Shown here piece after piece: positions 56,689 through 64,000 of a stretch of 64,000 bases of DNA. The DNA is taken from NCBI RefSeq assembly GCF_000830985.1, contig NZ_CP007151.1:1860001-1924000 (forward strand), written 5' to 3'. Positions within the stretch are counted from its first letter, which is position 1. Every line of letters begins with the position of its first letter. Origin of the DNA: Marinobacter similis. GTDB taxonomy: Bacteria > Pseudomonadota > Gammaproteobacteria > Pseudomonadales > Oleiphilaceae. Under the pieces are notes generated by a model. That model made no database searches and was not told the DNA's origin. It saw only the letters and a list, made by a program, of their open reading frames with translations. The translations under genes and the position numbers were made by a program.

Positions 56689-58058
56689 TCAGCTGTGAAT
56701 GACTATGTGATCCCGTCCGGAACTCTTAGCCAGGTACATTGCGTCATCTGCCGGGATAACAGGCTGCCGATGCTCTCACCCTCACGCAACTGGGCCACCC
56801 CGACACTGATGGTCAGTGTGGGCGCACCCTCGTCATCGGAAATGATCACATCCCGGAGCTGGCTGGCCAGCCGGTCCATGATTTTGACGGCCTCGGCACT
56901 GGTGGTGCAGGGCAAGCCGGCGATGAATTCCTCGCCACCCCAGCGCGCAAACAAATCCTCATCGCGCGCCTCACGCTGGGCGATGGCAGCAAAAGCCTTG
57001 AGCGCGTCGTCGCCAGTCTGGTGGCCGAATTGATCATTGATGCGCTTGAAGTGATCGAAGTCGATGATGGCGATCGAAAAGTCGGTTCCGTGGCGCTTGG
57101 CCCGGGCTACTTCCTTCTTCATTGATGTTTCCATCATTCGGCGGTTGCCCAGCCCGGTCAGCGGATCGGTCGCCGCTAAACGCTCCATCTCTAGGCGGGT
57201 TGAGGTCAGTGAGTCCAGATGCCGCTGACGCTGGATTTCATTGCCAATCCAGTCTGCAAACAAACGGATCAGCTCAATGTCCTGGCCGGTGAACGGGCGG
57301 GTTTCCTCGGGGCTGGAGAAGTTCAGGGTGCCGAAGCGGCCGCCGTCGACAAAAATGGGCGAGCCCAGGTAGGCCTCCAGTCCAAAAGTCTGGTAGCAGG
57401 GATGACTGTTGATCCTGCTCTCGGCGACATGGTGGAAGCCCTGCACATCATTGGCTTCAAAAACGTGAGAGCAGTAGGTGTTGCCCAGCTCAAAGGTCAT
57501 GCCGGGGGACAAAGCGTTTTCCGGGTGTACCGCCCTGATCACGGTGTAGGTGGCGCCATCAATCTTGCTGAAGATGGCGATCGGGAGCCCAAAATGATCA
57601 GCGCCCAGTTCCAGGATCGCATCCACCCGTTCATTGAAGGAAAGGCTCTGGTTCGAGGTAATGCTGTGCAGGCGGTTCAGTGTGCGCTCGGCGGACAGTC
57701 TCGCTGAGACGTCGCGGATCAGGCCCACAAAATAGATCAGCTTGCCGTGCTCGTCGTGGATGGGGCCGCCCTGGGTTTCACCCTCAAATGTTTCGCCGTT
57801 CTTGCGGGCATAAGTGATGGTGTAAAGGGAGGTTTCACTGGCAGTCGCGTTGTAACGCTGTCGGCCCTGTTCCTCAAATTCATCGGGGGAGGCGTAGAGC
57901 ATCTTGATTTTTTGGCCCCATACTTCTTGCTCCGAATACTGGAACAGTGACTCTGCGGCGGCGTTAACCATCACGATTTCGCGTTGCACGTTCGCGATAA
58001 CCACCGCGACATCCAGTTTATCGAAAACGGACCTTAAGAGGGGGGGGCAACCGGTCAT
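56689..58058 (-). CDS. PAS-GAF-GGDEF diguanylate cyclase, frameshifted near its end
   Basis: About 456 residues after correction. PAS domain (about 8-120, with the PAC-like YFVGLIRDVSARL), GAF domain (about 135-285, with CSHVFEANDVQGFHHVAES), then a GGDEF domain starting AATDPLTGLGNRRMME. The active loop is RWGGEEF, so c-di-GMP synthesis is expected, unlike the two degenerate GGDEF proteins near 11 kb. A G is missing near 56751; restoring it gives the standard DDAMYLAKSSGRD ending and a stop at 56689. Codons 4-8 contain a run of eight C (complement of 58040-58047). Confidence 0.87.
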
Positions 58059-58208
58059 CGCTAATGGTAGGAGTGATGTGGCTTGAGCTCAATTTGCCTC
58101 CTGCGCGCCCGCTTTTTATTTTTGTGGCAAGGATTCCTGCAGCCAGCATAGCCGTAGACGCTGCTCTGTACTAGCGCAGCCTGCCGACTGGCTCGTCACC
58201 CGCGGGTT

Positions 58209-58655
58209 TCAGTGTTGGGCCCTTGTGTCCAGTTCCTCCCCGGAATCCGGGTCTGGAAACACGGTGTCGTAACACCAGGTGAACACAAACGCGTACACCA
58301 GGTAAAAGAGCACAAAAGCAACGTCGACAATCAGGGCCTCGATGAGTCCGATTCCCATCCACCAGGCGATCACCGGCAGAAATGCGATCATCAAGCCTAG
58401 CTCAAAGCTGATGGCGTGAACGAATCGTACCGGCAGGGTTTTACGGGTTGAGCCGGTCAGGCGCTTCAGGCCGTGATCGAAGGCCAGGTTGAACACATAG
58501 TTCCACATCGTGGCCATGGTTGCACCGACCACACCGAGGACGCCGGTTTTACCGAGATCGTACCCGAAGGTAAACGCAGCCAGGGGGATGGATAACAGGA
58601 GGCCAATCACCTCGAACGAGATGGCCTGGCGAATTCTGTCTTTGATCGTTCTCAT
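58209..58655 (-). CDS. PACE-family efflux transporter (AceI-like)
   Basis: 148 residues, four helices in two related halves. The pattern RIRQAISFEVIGLLLSIPLAA with conserved Glu15, then MWNYVFNLAFDH, repeated as RFVHAISFELGLMIAFLPVIAWW and DVAFVLFYLVYAFVFTWCYD, is characteristic of the proteobacterial antimicrobial compound efflux family (BTP domain). It exports biocides such as chlorhexidine in characterised members. Divergent genes are absent; it stands alone upstream of the GGDEF gene. Confidence 0.9.
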   Translation of the reverse strand: MRTIKDRIRQAISFEVIGLLLSIPLAAFTFGYDLGKTGVLGVVGATMATMWNYVFNLAFDHGLKRLTGSTRKTLPVRFVHAISFELGLMIAFLPVIAWWMGIGLIEALIVDVAFVLFYLVYAFVFTWCYDTVFPDPDSGEELDTRAQH

Positions 58656-58738
58656 AGCAGGACCATACGAAGGCGGGTCGTCCCGCGTTCAGTTCCCGGG
58701 AAGGGTGGGGTCGTCCCCAGTAAAGTGCCGCTAACGAA

Positions 58739-58771
58739 AAAAGGGCCACGACGTTAATCGTGGCCCTTTTC
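58739..58771 (-). terminator. Terminator of the tRNA-Met transcript
   Basis: AAAAGGGCCACGA pairs with TCGTGGCCCTTTT around CGTTAA, with a T6 run on the leftward strand just past the tRNA 3' end. Confidence 0.88.
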
Positions 58772-58777
58772 GAAGTC

Positions 58778-58854
58778 TGGTAGCAAGGGGCGGAGTCGAA
58801 CCGCCGACCCCAGCATTATGAGTGCTGTGCTCTAACCAACTGAGCTACCTTGCC
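58778..58854 (-). tRNA. tRNA-Met (CAT, elongator type)
   Basis: 77 nt including encoded CCA. D-arm GCTCAGTTGGTTAGAGC, anticodon stem-loop CAGCA-CTCATAA-TGCTG with anticodon CAT, and T-arm GGCGGTTCGACTCCGCC. The acceptor stem begins GGCAAGG and ends CCTTGCT, so position 1:72 is a G-U wobble. The intact 1:72 pairing type and the absence of three G-C pairs above the anticodon loop exclude an initiator. Confidence 0.95.
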
Positions 58855-58946
58855 ATTTCGTTCCGGGCGTTGCCCCAAACGAGGCGCGTATTTTCAGTAT
58901 TTGGGCCCATCCTGTCAAGGCTTTGGGCCCACTTTTTCCTGAAAAG

Positions 58947-60038
58947 TTACACGTTGAAGCGGAAGTGGATGACGTCGCCGTCCTGAACGATGTAATCCTT
59001 GCCCTCCAAACGCCATTTACCGGCGTCTTTGGCACCGGCTTCGCCATTGAACTGGACGAAATCGTTGTAGCCCACAATCTCGGCACGGATGAAGCCACGC
59101 TCAAAATCGGTATGGATCACGGCTGCTGCCTGGGGCGCTGTGGCACCGATGCGAACGGTCCAGGCACGAACCTCCTTCACGCCGGCGGTGAAGTAGGTCT
59201 GCAGACCCAGCAGGTCGTAACCGGCGCGAATAACGCGGTCCAGTCCCGGCTCTTCCATGCCCATTTCATCCAGGAACATCGCCTTTTCTTCGTCCTCCAG
59301 TTCCGAAATCTCGGCTTCCAGCTTGTTGCAGATGGGGACGACAACGGCGTTCTCGGAAGCGGCAATCTCCCGCACGGTATCCAGGTGCGGGTTGTTCTCA
59401 AAACCGTCTTCGTTGACGTTGGCAATGTACATGGTTGGCTTCACGGTGAGCAGACACAGCTCGCGGATCAGCGCCATCTGGTCTTTGTCCAGATTCATGC
59501 TGCGCACCGGCTTGCCTTCGTTCAGCACGGGCAGCAGCTTCTCGAACATCTCCAGCTGGGCCTTGGCTTCCTTGTCGCCACTCTTGGCCACGCGCTGAAC
59601 GCGTTTGATGGCCTTCTCCACGGTGTCCAGATCGGCCAGGGCCAGCTCGGTGTTGATCACGTCGATGTCAGATGCCGGATCAACCTTGTTGGCGACGTGG
59701 ATCACGTTGCCGTCTTCGAAGCATCGCACCACGTGTGCAATGGCGTCGGTCTGACGAATGTTGGCCAGGAACTGGTTGCCCAGGCCTTCGCCCTTGGATG
59801 CACCGGCAACCAGTCCGGCGATGTCGACGAATTCCATGGTGGTTGGAACCGTGCGCTCTGGCTTGACCATCTCGGACAGCTTGTTCAGGCGCGGATCCGG
59901 CATCGCTACCACGCCGGCATTGGGCTCGATGGTGCAGAACGGGAAGTTCTCAGCGCCAATGCCAGATTTGGTCAGTGCGTTGAAAAGGGTGGATTTGCCG
60001 ACGTTGGGGAGGCCGACGATGCCGCAGTTAAATCCCAT
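58947..60038 (-). CDS. ychF: Ribosome-binding ATPase YchF
   Basis: 363 residues (E. coli 363). An Obg-related P-loop protein that prefers ATP and binds ribosomes; it is implicated in oxidative-stress control. [22 protein letters not shown] (Walker A), the switch region [24 protein letters not shown], the NVNEDGFE segment in place of NKxD, and the C-terminal TGS domain ending [16 protein letters not shown] are characteristic. Follows pth in the leftward block. Confidence 0.96.
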   Translation of the reverse strand: MGFNCGIVGLPNVGKSTLFNALTKSGIGAENFPFCTIEPNAGVVAMPDPRLNKLSEMVKPERTVPTTMEFVDIAGLVAGASKGEGLGNQFLANIRQTDAIAHVVRCFEDGNVIHVANKVDPASDIDVINTELALADLDTVEKAIKRVQRVAKSGDKEAKAQLEMFEKLLPVLNEGKPVRSMNLDKDQMALIRELCLLTVKPTMYIANVNEDGFENNPHLDTVREIAASENAVVVPICNKLEAEISELEDEEKAMFLDEMGMEEPGLDRVIRAGYDLLGLQTYFTAGVKEVRAWTVRIGATAPQAAAVIHTDFERGFIRAEIVGYNDFVQFNGEAGAKDAGKWRLEGKDYIVQDGDVIHFRFNV

Positions 60039-60120
60039 GGAATGCCTCTGCTGGTACTAAAAAATGTGGGCGGATTATACCGGTGTCAGCCGGAACGTGC
60101 GAGTAAGGGGAAATGCCCTC

Positions 60121-60711
60121 TCAGGGCGCAGGCTTGAAGCTGTGCAGGCGGTTCATGGCGGCGGCCAGTTTACCGCTGGCGGCCTCTGGCAAAACCCGCA
60201 TGACCTCATCAAAGACCGCGGTCAGCTCCTCGGTTTCTTTCTTGCCGAGTCGGCCGAGCACGAAGCCGGTTACCTTCCGGCTGTCGCCTGGATGGCCAAT
60301 GCCCAATCGTAGGCGCTGGAACTCTTTGCTGCCGAGGTGTGCGATGGTATCCCGCAGACCGTTGTGGCCACCATGACCACCGCCTTTTTTCAGCTTGGCA
60401 GTGCCAGGGGGCAGGTCGAGTTCGTCGTGGGCGACCAGAATCTGTTCGGGGGAAATCTTGAAAAAGTCCGCCAGAGCCTTGATGGACAGGCCGCTGCGGT
60501 TCATAAACGTGGAGGGGTTCAGCAAGTGCAGGTCGAGTCCCTGCCACTGAATACGGGTATAAAGCCCGTGGTACTTCTTTTCGGGACGGAGCGTCTGGCC
60601 CGCATGGCGGGCCAGCGCTTCGACGAACAGGGCGCCGGCGTTGTGGCGGGTATTCTCGTAATCAGGACCGGGATTACCCAGTCCGACCACCATGACAATA
60701 TCCTGTCCCAT
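60121..60711 (-). CDS. pth: Peptidyl-tRNA hydrolase
   Basis: 196 residues. Cleaves the ester bond of peptidyl-tRNA released from ribosomes; essential. Motifs: [24 protein letters not shown] (catalytic His about 23 in TRHNAG), [13 protein letters not shown] (substrate Asn), the [27 protein letters not shown] stretch containing the catalytic-site loops, and [10 protein letters not shown]. Placed between rplY and ychF, the normal order in gammaproteobacteria. Confidence 0.96.
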   Translation of the reverse strand: MGQDIVMVVGLGNPGPDYENTRHNAGALFVEALARHAGQTLRPEKKYHGLYTRIQWQGLDLHLLNPSTFMNRSGLSIKALADFFKISPEQILVAHDELDLPPGTAKLKKGGGHGGHNGLRDTIAHLGSKEFQRLRLGIGHPGDSRKVTGFVLGRLGKKETEELTAVFDEVMRVLPEAASGKLAAAMNRLHSFKPAP

Positions 60712-60732
60712 TCGCCGTTGCCCCCGGAGTAA

Positions 60733-61380
60733 TTACTCCTTCTCTTCGCCGTTCTCTTCGCCTTCTTCACCTTCTTCCGCTTCGTCGACTTTCGCGCCGC
60801 GCGGCTTGTGAATAGCGACAACCGGCAGGTCGTGGTCTTCACCCTGGAGCAGGGCAGCAACACGAACGCCTTCCGGCAGTTTCAGATCGCTCAGGTGAAC
60901 AACCTGGTCCATTTCAACCGCAGTCATGTCGACTTCGATGAACTCAGGCAGGTTCTGCGGCAGACAGATCACTTCTACTTCGTTGATCTGGTGGTTAGCC
61001 ACGCCGCCGTGAAGCTTGATAGCCGGTGCAGTTTCTTCGTTGATGAAGTGCAGCGGTACGTTCACGTGGATTTCGTGGTCCTTGTCTACGCGCAGGAAGT
61101 CAGCGTGCGTCAGGATAGGCTTGTACGGGTGACGCTGCAGATCCTTCAGGATCACGCTTTCTTTCTTGCCGTCCAGTTCAACGGTCAGAACGTGGGAGAA
61201 GAACGCTTCGTTTTCCAGCGCTTTCTTCAGCTCGTTGTGCCAGATGGAAATCGCGGTTGCTTCCTTGTTACCACCGTAAATGATGGCTGGAATTTTCCGT
61301 TCCTCACGACGCAGGCGGCGGCTCGCACCTCTCCCCTGATCGTCACGAGGAAATGCTTCAATAACAAAATCCTGAGACAT
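60733..61380 (-). CDS. rplY: 50S ribosomal protein L25/general stress protein Ctc
   Basis: 215 residues. The long Ctc form: an N-terminal 5S-rRNA-binding L25 domain (about 5-95, GASRRLRREERKIPAIIYGG and DLQRHPYKPILTHADFLRV) plus a C-terminal TL5-like beta domain and a strongly acidic tail (DEAEEGEEGEENGEEKE). The start chosen is ATG 61380 (MSQDFVIEAFPR), with GAGG 9 nt upstream; the longer in-frame start at 61401 is less likely. Between prs and pth. Confidence 0.95.
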   Translation of the reverse strand: MSQDFVIEAFPRDDQGRGASRRLRREERKIPAIIYGGNKEATAISIWHNELKKALENEAFFSHVLTVELDGKKESVILKDLQRHPYKPILTHADFLRVDKDHEIHVNVPLHFINEETAPAIKLHGGVANHQINEVEVICLPQNLPEFIEVDMTAVEMDQVVHLSDLKLPEGVRVAALLQGEDHDLPVVAIHKPRGAKVDEAEEGEEGEENGEEKE

Positions 61381-61447
61381 GGTAATAACCTCAATCGTCA
61401 CCTGAACTGCCCGCGACCAGGCGTTGGATCAGGTGATGTTTCTGAAA

Positions 61448-61465
61448 AGCCGGATTTTTCCGGCT
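61448..61465 (-). promoter_or_regulatory. Leader hairpin before rplY
   Basis: AGCCGGA-TTTT-TCCGGCT, a 7-bp stem, lies 68 bp upstream of the rplY start on its own strand, after the prs terminator. It could be part of an L25/Ctc autoregulatory leader, but I know no specific match. Confidence 0.35.
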
Positions 61466-61473
61466 GACTAAAA

Positions 61474-61503
61474 GAGTCGGGAGCCTGATTAGGCTCCCGA
61501 CTC
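61474..61503 (-). terminator. Rho-independent terminator after prs
   Basis: GAGTCGGGAGCCT and AGGCTCCCGACTC form a perfect 13-bp stem with a GATT loop, followed by TTTT on the leftward strand. It separates prs from rplY. Confidence 0.92.
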
Positions 61504-61546
61504 GGTAACTGCTTGTTTTGCCTGAGGGCTAAAGCGTTAAACCCGC

Positions 61547-62497
61547 TTAGGCGTTCTCGAACATGGCGCTGATCGATTCTTCGTTGCTGACGCGGCGAAT
61601 CGACTCCGCCATCAGCCCGGCCATTCCGAGGACGCGGATTCTATCACAATTTTTAGCTTTGTCACCCAGCGGGATGGTATCGCAGACAACCAGCTCGTCC
61701 AGATCCGACGCGTTGATGTTATCAATCGCGGGGCCCGACAGAACCGGGTGGGTGATATAGGCCACAACCCGGGCCGCGCCATGCTCTTTCAGAGCGTTGG
61801 CCGCTTTGCACAGGGTGCCGGCGGTATCGATGATGTCGTCCACCAGGATGCAGGTCTTATCGCGAACGTCACCGATGATGTGCATAACCTGGGACACGTT
61901 CGCCTTCGGGCGACGTTTGTCGATGATGGCCAGGTCGGCATCGTCCAGTTTCTTGGCAACGGCGCGGGCGCGAACAACGCCGCCAACGTCAGGAGAAACT
62001 ACGATGAAGTTTTCAAAGCGCTGCTTCTCGATGTCTTCGAGCATGACCGGCGTGGCGTAGATGTTGTCTACCGGGATGTCGAAGAAGCCCTGAATCTGAT
62101 CAGCGTGCAGGTCGACAGTAAGGACACGGTCCACGCCGATGCTGGAGATCATGTCTGCTACTACCTTGGCGCTGATGGCAACTCGCGTGGAGCGCACCCG
62201 GCGATCCTGGCGTGCATACCCGTAATAGGGGATAACGGCAGTGACGCGTGTTGCGGAGGCCCGGCGAAGGGCGTCGGCCATCACGATCAGTTCCATCAGG
62301 TTATCGTTGGTGGGGTAGCAGGTCGGCTGGATGATGAATACATCATGGCCGCGAACATTCTCATTGATTTCAACGGTGGTTTCACCGTCGCTGAACCGAC
62401 CGACAGTAGCCTGGCCCATGGGAATGTGGAGTTTCTGTGCGATGTCTTTGGCAAGCTCAGGATTGGCATTGCCAGCGAAAATCATCAGTTTGGACAC
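61547..62497 (-). CDS. prs: Ribose-phosphate pyrophosphokinase
   Basis: 316 residues (E. coli 315). Makes PRPP from ribose 5-phosphate and ATP for nucleotide, His and Trp synthesis. [49 protein letters not shown] (PRPP motif region) and the [10 protein letters not shown] ribose-phosphate loop are conserved. The start is GTG 62497 (MSKLMIFAG) with AAGGA about 8 nt upstream. The open frame continues upstream through tRNA-Gln and is not coding there. Confidence 0.96.
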   Translation of the reverse strand: MSKLMIFAGNANPELAKDIAQKLHIPMGQATVGRFSDGETTVEINENVRGHDVFIIQPTCYPTNDNLMELIVMADALRRASATRVTAVIPYYGYARQDRRVRSTRVAISAKVVADMISSIGVDRVLTVDLHADQIQGFFDIPVDNIYATPVMLEDIEKQRFENFIVVSPDVGGVVRARAVAKKLDDADLAIIDKRRPKANVSQVMHIIGDVRDKTCILVDDIIDTAGTLCKAANALKEHGAARVVAYITHPVLSGPAIDNINASDLDELVVCDTIPLGDKAKNCDRIRVLGMAGLMAESIRRVSNEESISAMFENA

Positions 62498-62549
62498 GAC
62501 GGCATCCTTCTCAGTATCGGCGTTTGATTCAGAAGAAGCGGGAGAAAGG

Positions 62550-62624
62550 TGGCTGGGGTGGCAGGATTCGAACCTGCGCATGACGGGATCAAAACCCGTT
62601 GCCTTACCACTTGGCGACACCCCA
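62550..62624 (-). tRNA. tRNA-Gln (TTG)
   Basis: 75 nt including encoded CCA. Acceptor stem TGGGGTG/CACCCCA, D-arm GCCAAGTGGTAAGGC, anticodon stem CGGG/CCCG closing TTTTGAT with anticodon TTG, and T-arm GCAGGTTCGAATCCTGC. It lies between ispE and prs, its conserved position in gammaproteobacteria. Confidence 0.97.
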
Positions 62625-62643
62625 GTATCGTGCTTTTTTGGCA

Positions 62644-63507
62644 TCATTTCAGCTCTGTCAGCTTTTTGTGTAGAGGCGAATAGTTCACCCCTTTAGCTAC
62701 GAACCCCGTGATGCCGGAGGGTTTGCTTTCCCAGATAATCCGGGCTGCGGATTCTGTAGGGAAACGTCCAAATATGCAAGCCCCGGTTCCGGTTAATCTT
62801 GCAGGTCCGAATTGTGCAAGCCAATCCAGGCTTTGGTTGACCTCAGGATACAGTCTTCGAACCGCATCTTCACAGTCGTTTCGGTACCTCGAGGCGTCTC
62901 CCTCAAAAGCGGGCGCTATTGTGATTCTCGGGGTGTTTCTTGTCAACCCTTGATCTGAAAAAATCTTACCGGTGTTGATGTTGCAGCCAGGTTTCAGAAC
63001 CACGAACCAGTCCTCCGGCGGTGTCGCCGGTGTCAGTTTCTCACCTACACCTTCACCAAAAGCGGCGTGGCCTCGGACAAACACCGGCACGTCGGCGCCG
63101 AGGGTCAGGCCCAGTTGTGCCAGCTCATCACTATCGAGGTCCAGCTGCCAGAGATGGTTCAGGCCCAGCAGGGTAGTGGCAGCGTCAGAGCTGCCACCAC
63201 CCAGGCCGCCGCCCATGGGCAGGCGCTTGGTGATGCTGATGTCGACCCCGGGCAAGGGCGTGTTCGCACGTTTCGCCAGGGCTTCGGCGGCACGCACCAC
63301 CAGGTTGTCCTGGTCGGGAACGTCGTCGAGGGCCTGGGTAAGACGAATGCCGGGGCGCTCGGGCGTCAGTGTGAGGGTGATGTCGTCGCCGTGGTCGAGA
63401 AACTGAAACAGGGTTTGCAGTTCGTGGTAGCCATCGGGCCGGCGCCCGACAATGTGCAGAAACAGGTTCAGTTTCGCCGGCGCCGGCAGAGTGATGCTGC
63501 TAGTCAC
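62644..63507 (-). CDS. ispE: 4-diphosphocytidyl-2-C-methyl-D-erythritol kinase
   Basis: 287 residues. A GHMP kinase, the fourth step of the non-mevalonate isoprenoid pathway. [32 protein letters not shown] has the substrate Lys and Asp region; the ATP loop is [35 protein letters not shown] is motif 3. The start overlaps the lolB stop by 4 bp, so the two are translationally coupled. Confidence 0.95.
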   Translation of the reverse strand: MTSSITLPAPAKLNLFLHIVGRRPDGYHELQTLFQFLDHGDDITLTLTPERPGIRLTQALDDVPDQDNLVVRAAEALAKRANTPLPGVDISITKRLPMGGGLGGGSSDAATTLLGLNHLWQLDLDSDELAQLGLTLGADVPVFVRGHAAFGEGVGEKLTPATPPEDWFVVLKPGCNINTGKIFSDQGLTRNTPRITIAPAFEGDASRYRNDCEDAVRRLYPEVNQSLDWLAQFGPARLTGTGACIFGRFPTESAARIIWESKPSGITGFVAKGVNYSPLHKKLTELK

Positions 63508-64000
63508 GGCTTGGTGTCCAGGGTGTTCCAGTCACTGACCACTAATCGCACCCGCTTGTCGCCCTTCAGGGCGGTGATTTTCGCCGGCAGGGTGGGGTGG
63601 TCTGGCAGGAATTGCTGCCAGCGGTCGTAGCGGATTTCCCAGCCGGCCTGGCGGATGATCGCCAATTGGCTGGCGTCGTCAAACAGCAGGCGGAAGTCGT
63701 CGCCCGGGGCGGGCAGGCCTCGAATCCACCACACCAGGTGGTTCAGGGGTAATTGCCACCCGGTAGCAGCGGCCACCAGGGCTTCGGGCTCGCCGGACCG
63801 GTAAGTGTCGCCGCCGGGCAGGGTGAGTTCAATGAACCCCGGCACGCCCTTCAGGGTGGTGCTGCCCATACCAAGAAACGACGACGACAGGGCCAGGTCG
63901 TAGCTTCGCCTTGCTGGATCCAGTGGTTGATCAGCGCAGTTCCGCTGTCCGAGGGTTGGCGCACCGCCAGTTTACCCATCAGCTGCCAGTGGTCGAAGCG
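63504..64000 (-). CDS. lolB: Outer-membrane lipoprotein LolB, N-terminus outside window, frameshifted
   Basis: The C-terminal part of LolB, which receives lipoproteins from LolA and inserts them in the outer membrane. [19 protein letters not shown] matches the start of the mature domain; INHWIQQGE joins to [13 protein letters not shown] by restoring one A near 63905, then [16 protein letters not shown], with the characteristic W-W-x-R-G-x-P segment, and the stop at 63504. The signal peptide and acylated Cys lie beyond 64000. First gene of the lolB-ispE-prs block. Confidence 0.88.

Noticed and set aside
62498..62647. N-terminal extension of prs by about 50 codons
   Set aside because: The extension reads through tRNA-Gln; the GTG at 62497 with its own ribosome-binding site gives the family length.
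1..64000. CRISPR array, prophage, insertion sequence, toxin-antitoxin or defence system
   Set aside because: No spaced direct repeats, transposase, integrase or recognised defence domain; the gene content is housekeeping.

Overview
The window is a 64-kb stretch of bacterial core chromosome, densely coding on both strands and GC-rich. Protein content and gene order point to an oceanospirillalean or alteromonadalean gammaproteobacterium, most like Marinobacter. The evidence for this is the lolB-ispE-tRNA-Gln-prs-rplY-pth-ychF block, the proA-nadD-rsfS-rlmH-mrdA-rodA-rlpA-dacA-ybeD-lipB envelope block, an ANR-type Fnr regulator, a PPi-type phosphofructokinase and FabB. The genus is an inference from remembered gene order, not a database match. 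I see no prophage, insertion sequence, integron, CRISPR array or rRNA operon, and no gene-free stretch longer than about 300 bases.

Layout. 1-6.8 kb: the start of a DEAD-box helicase, a thioesterase, a haloalkane dehalogenase homologue, small hypotheticals, an AI-2E family transporter, a peptidoglycan-binding protein and ilvD. 6.9-12.3 kb: an HDOD signalling protein, a Lon-N-domain protein, then a leftward operon of two degenerate GGDEF membrane proteins and a DedA-PAP2 fusion. 12.4-21.5 kb: proline and NAD synthesis, ribosome maturation, the elongasome (PBP2, RodA), RlpA, DacA and lipoate transfer. 21.6-30.9 kb: an ABC1 kinase, a VTT membrane protein, a chemoreceptor, a glutaredoxin, PPi-PFK, Mpl, UbiX and an acyl-CoA dehydrogenase. 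31-41.7 kb: an uncharacterised lipoprotein, tRNA-Leu(CAG), rnr-rlmB, rpsF-rpsR-DUF2232-rplI, dnaB and alr. 41.7-58.7 kb: an RmlD-like SDR, anr with its own FNR box, fabB, an Mpo1-like protein, an AraC regulator, a YlqF GTPase, a Spy-like protein, an RND/MMPL transporter, lipA, metY, a serine hydrolase, SMR and PACE pumps, a solute-binding protein and an active-type diguanylate cyclase. 58.7-64 kb: tRNA-Met, ychF, pth, rplY, prs, tRNA-Gln, ispE and lolB, all leftward.

The strongest overall signal is technical. About twenty single-base indels break otherwise intact genes, including dnaB (twice), mpl (twice), ilvD, proA, ubiX, alr, lipB, lolB and the DedA-PAP2 gene (three times). Nearly all are one missing G or C, usually where the restored base extends a G or C run. 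Restoring one base gives a family-typical protein in each recognisable case, so these are most likely consensus errors rather than pseudogenes. Coordinates below span the reconstructed gene. Biologically, the points most worth attention are the DedA-PAP2 fusion in an operon with two degenerate GGDEF proteins, the Asn at the nucleophile position of the dehalogenase homologue, the rpsF leader carrying a copy of the 16S 3' tail, and the perfect FNR box before anr. I did not find a convincing new defence, mobile or biosynthetic system.
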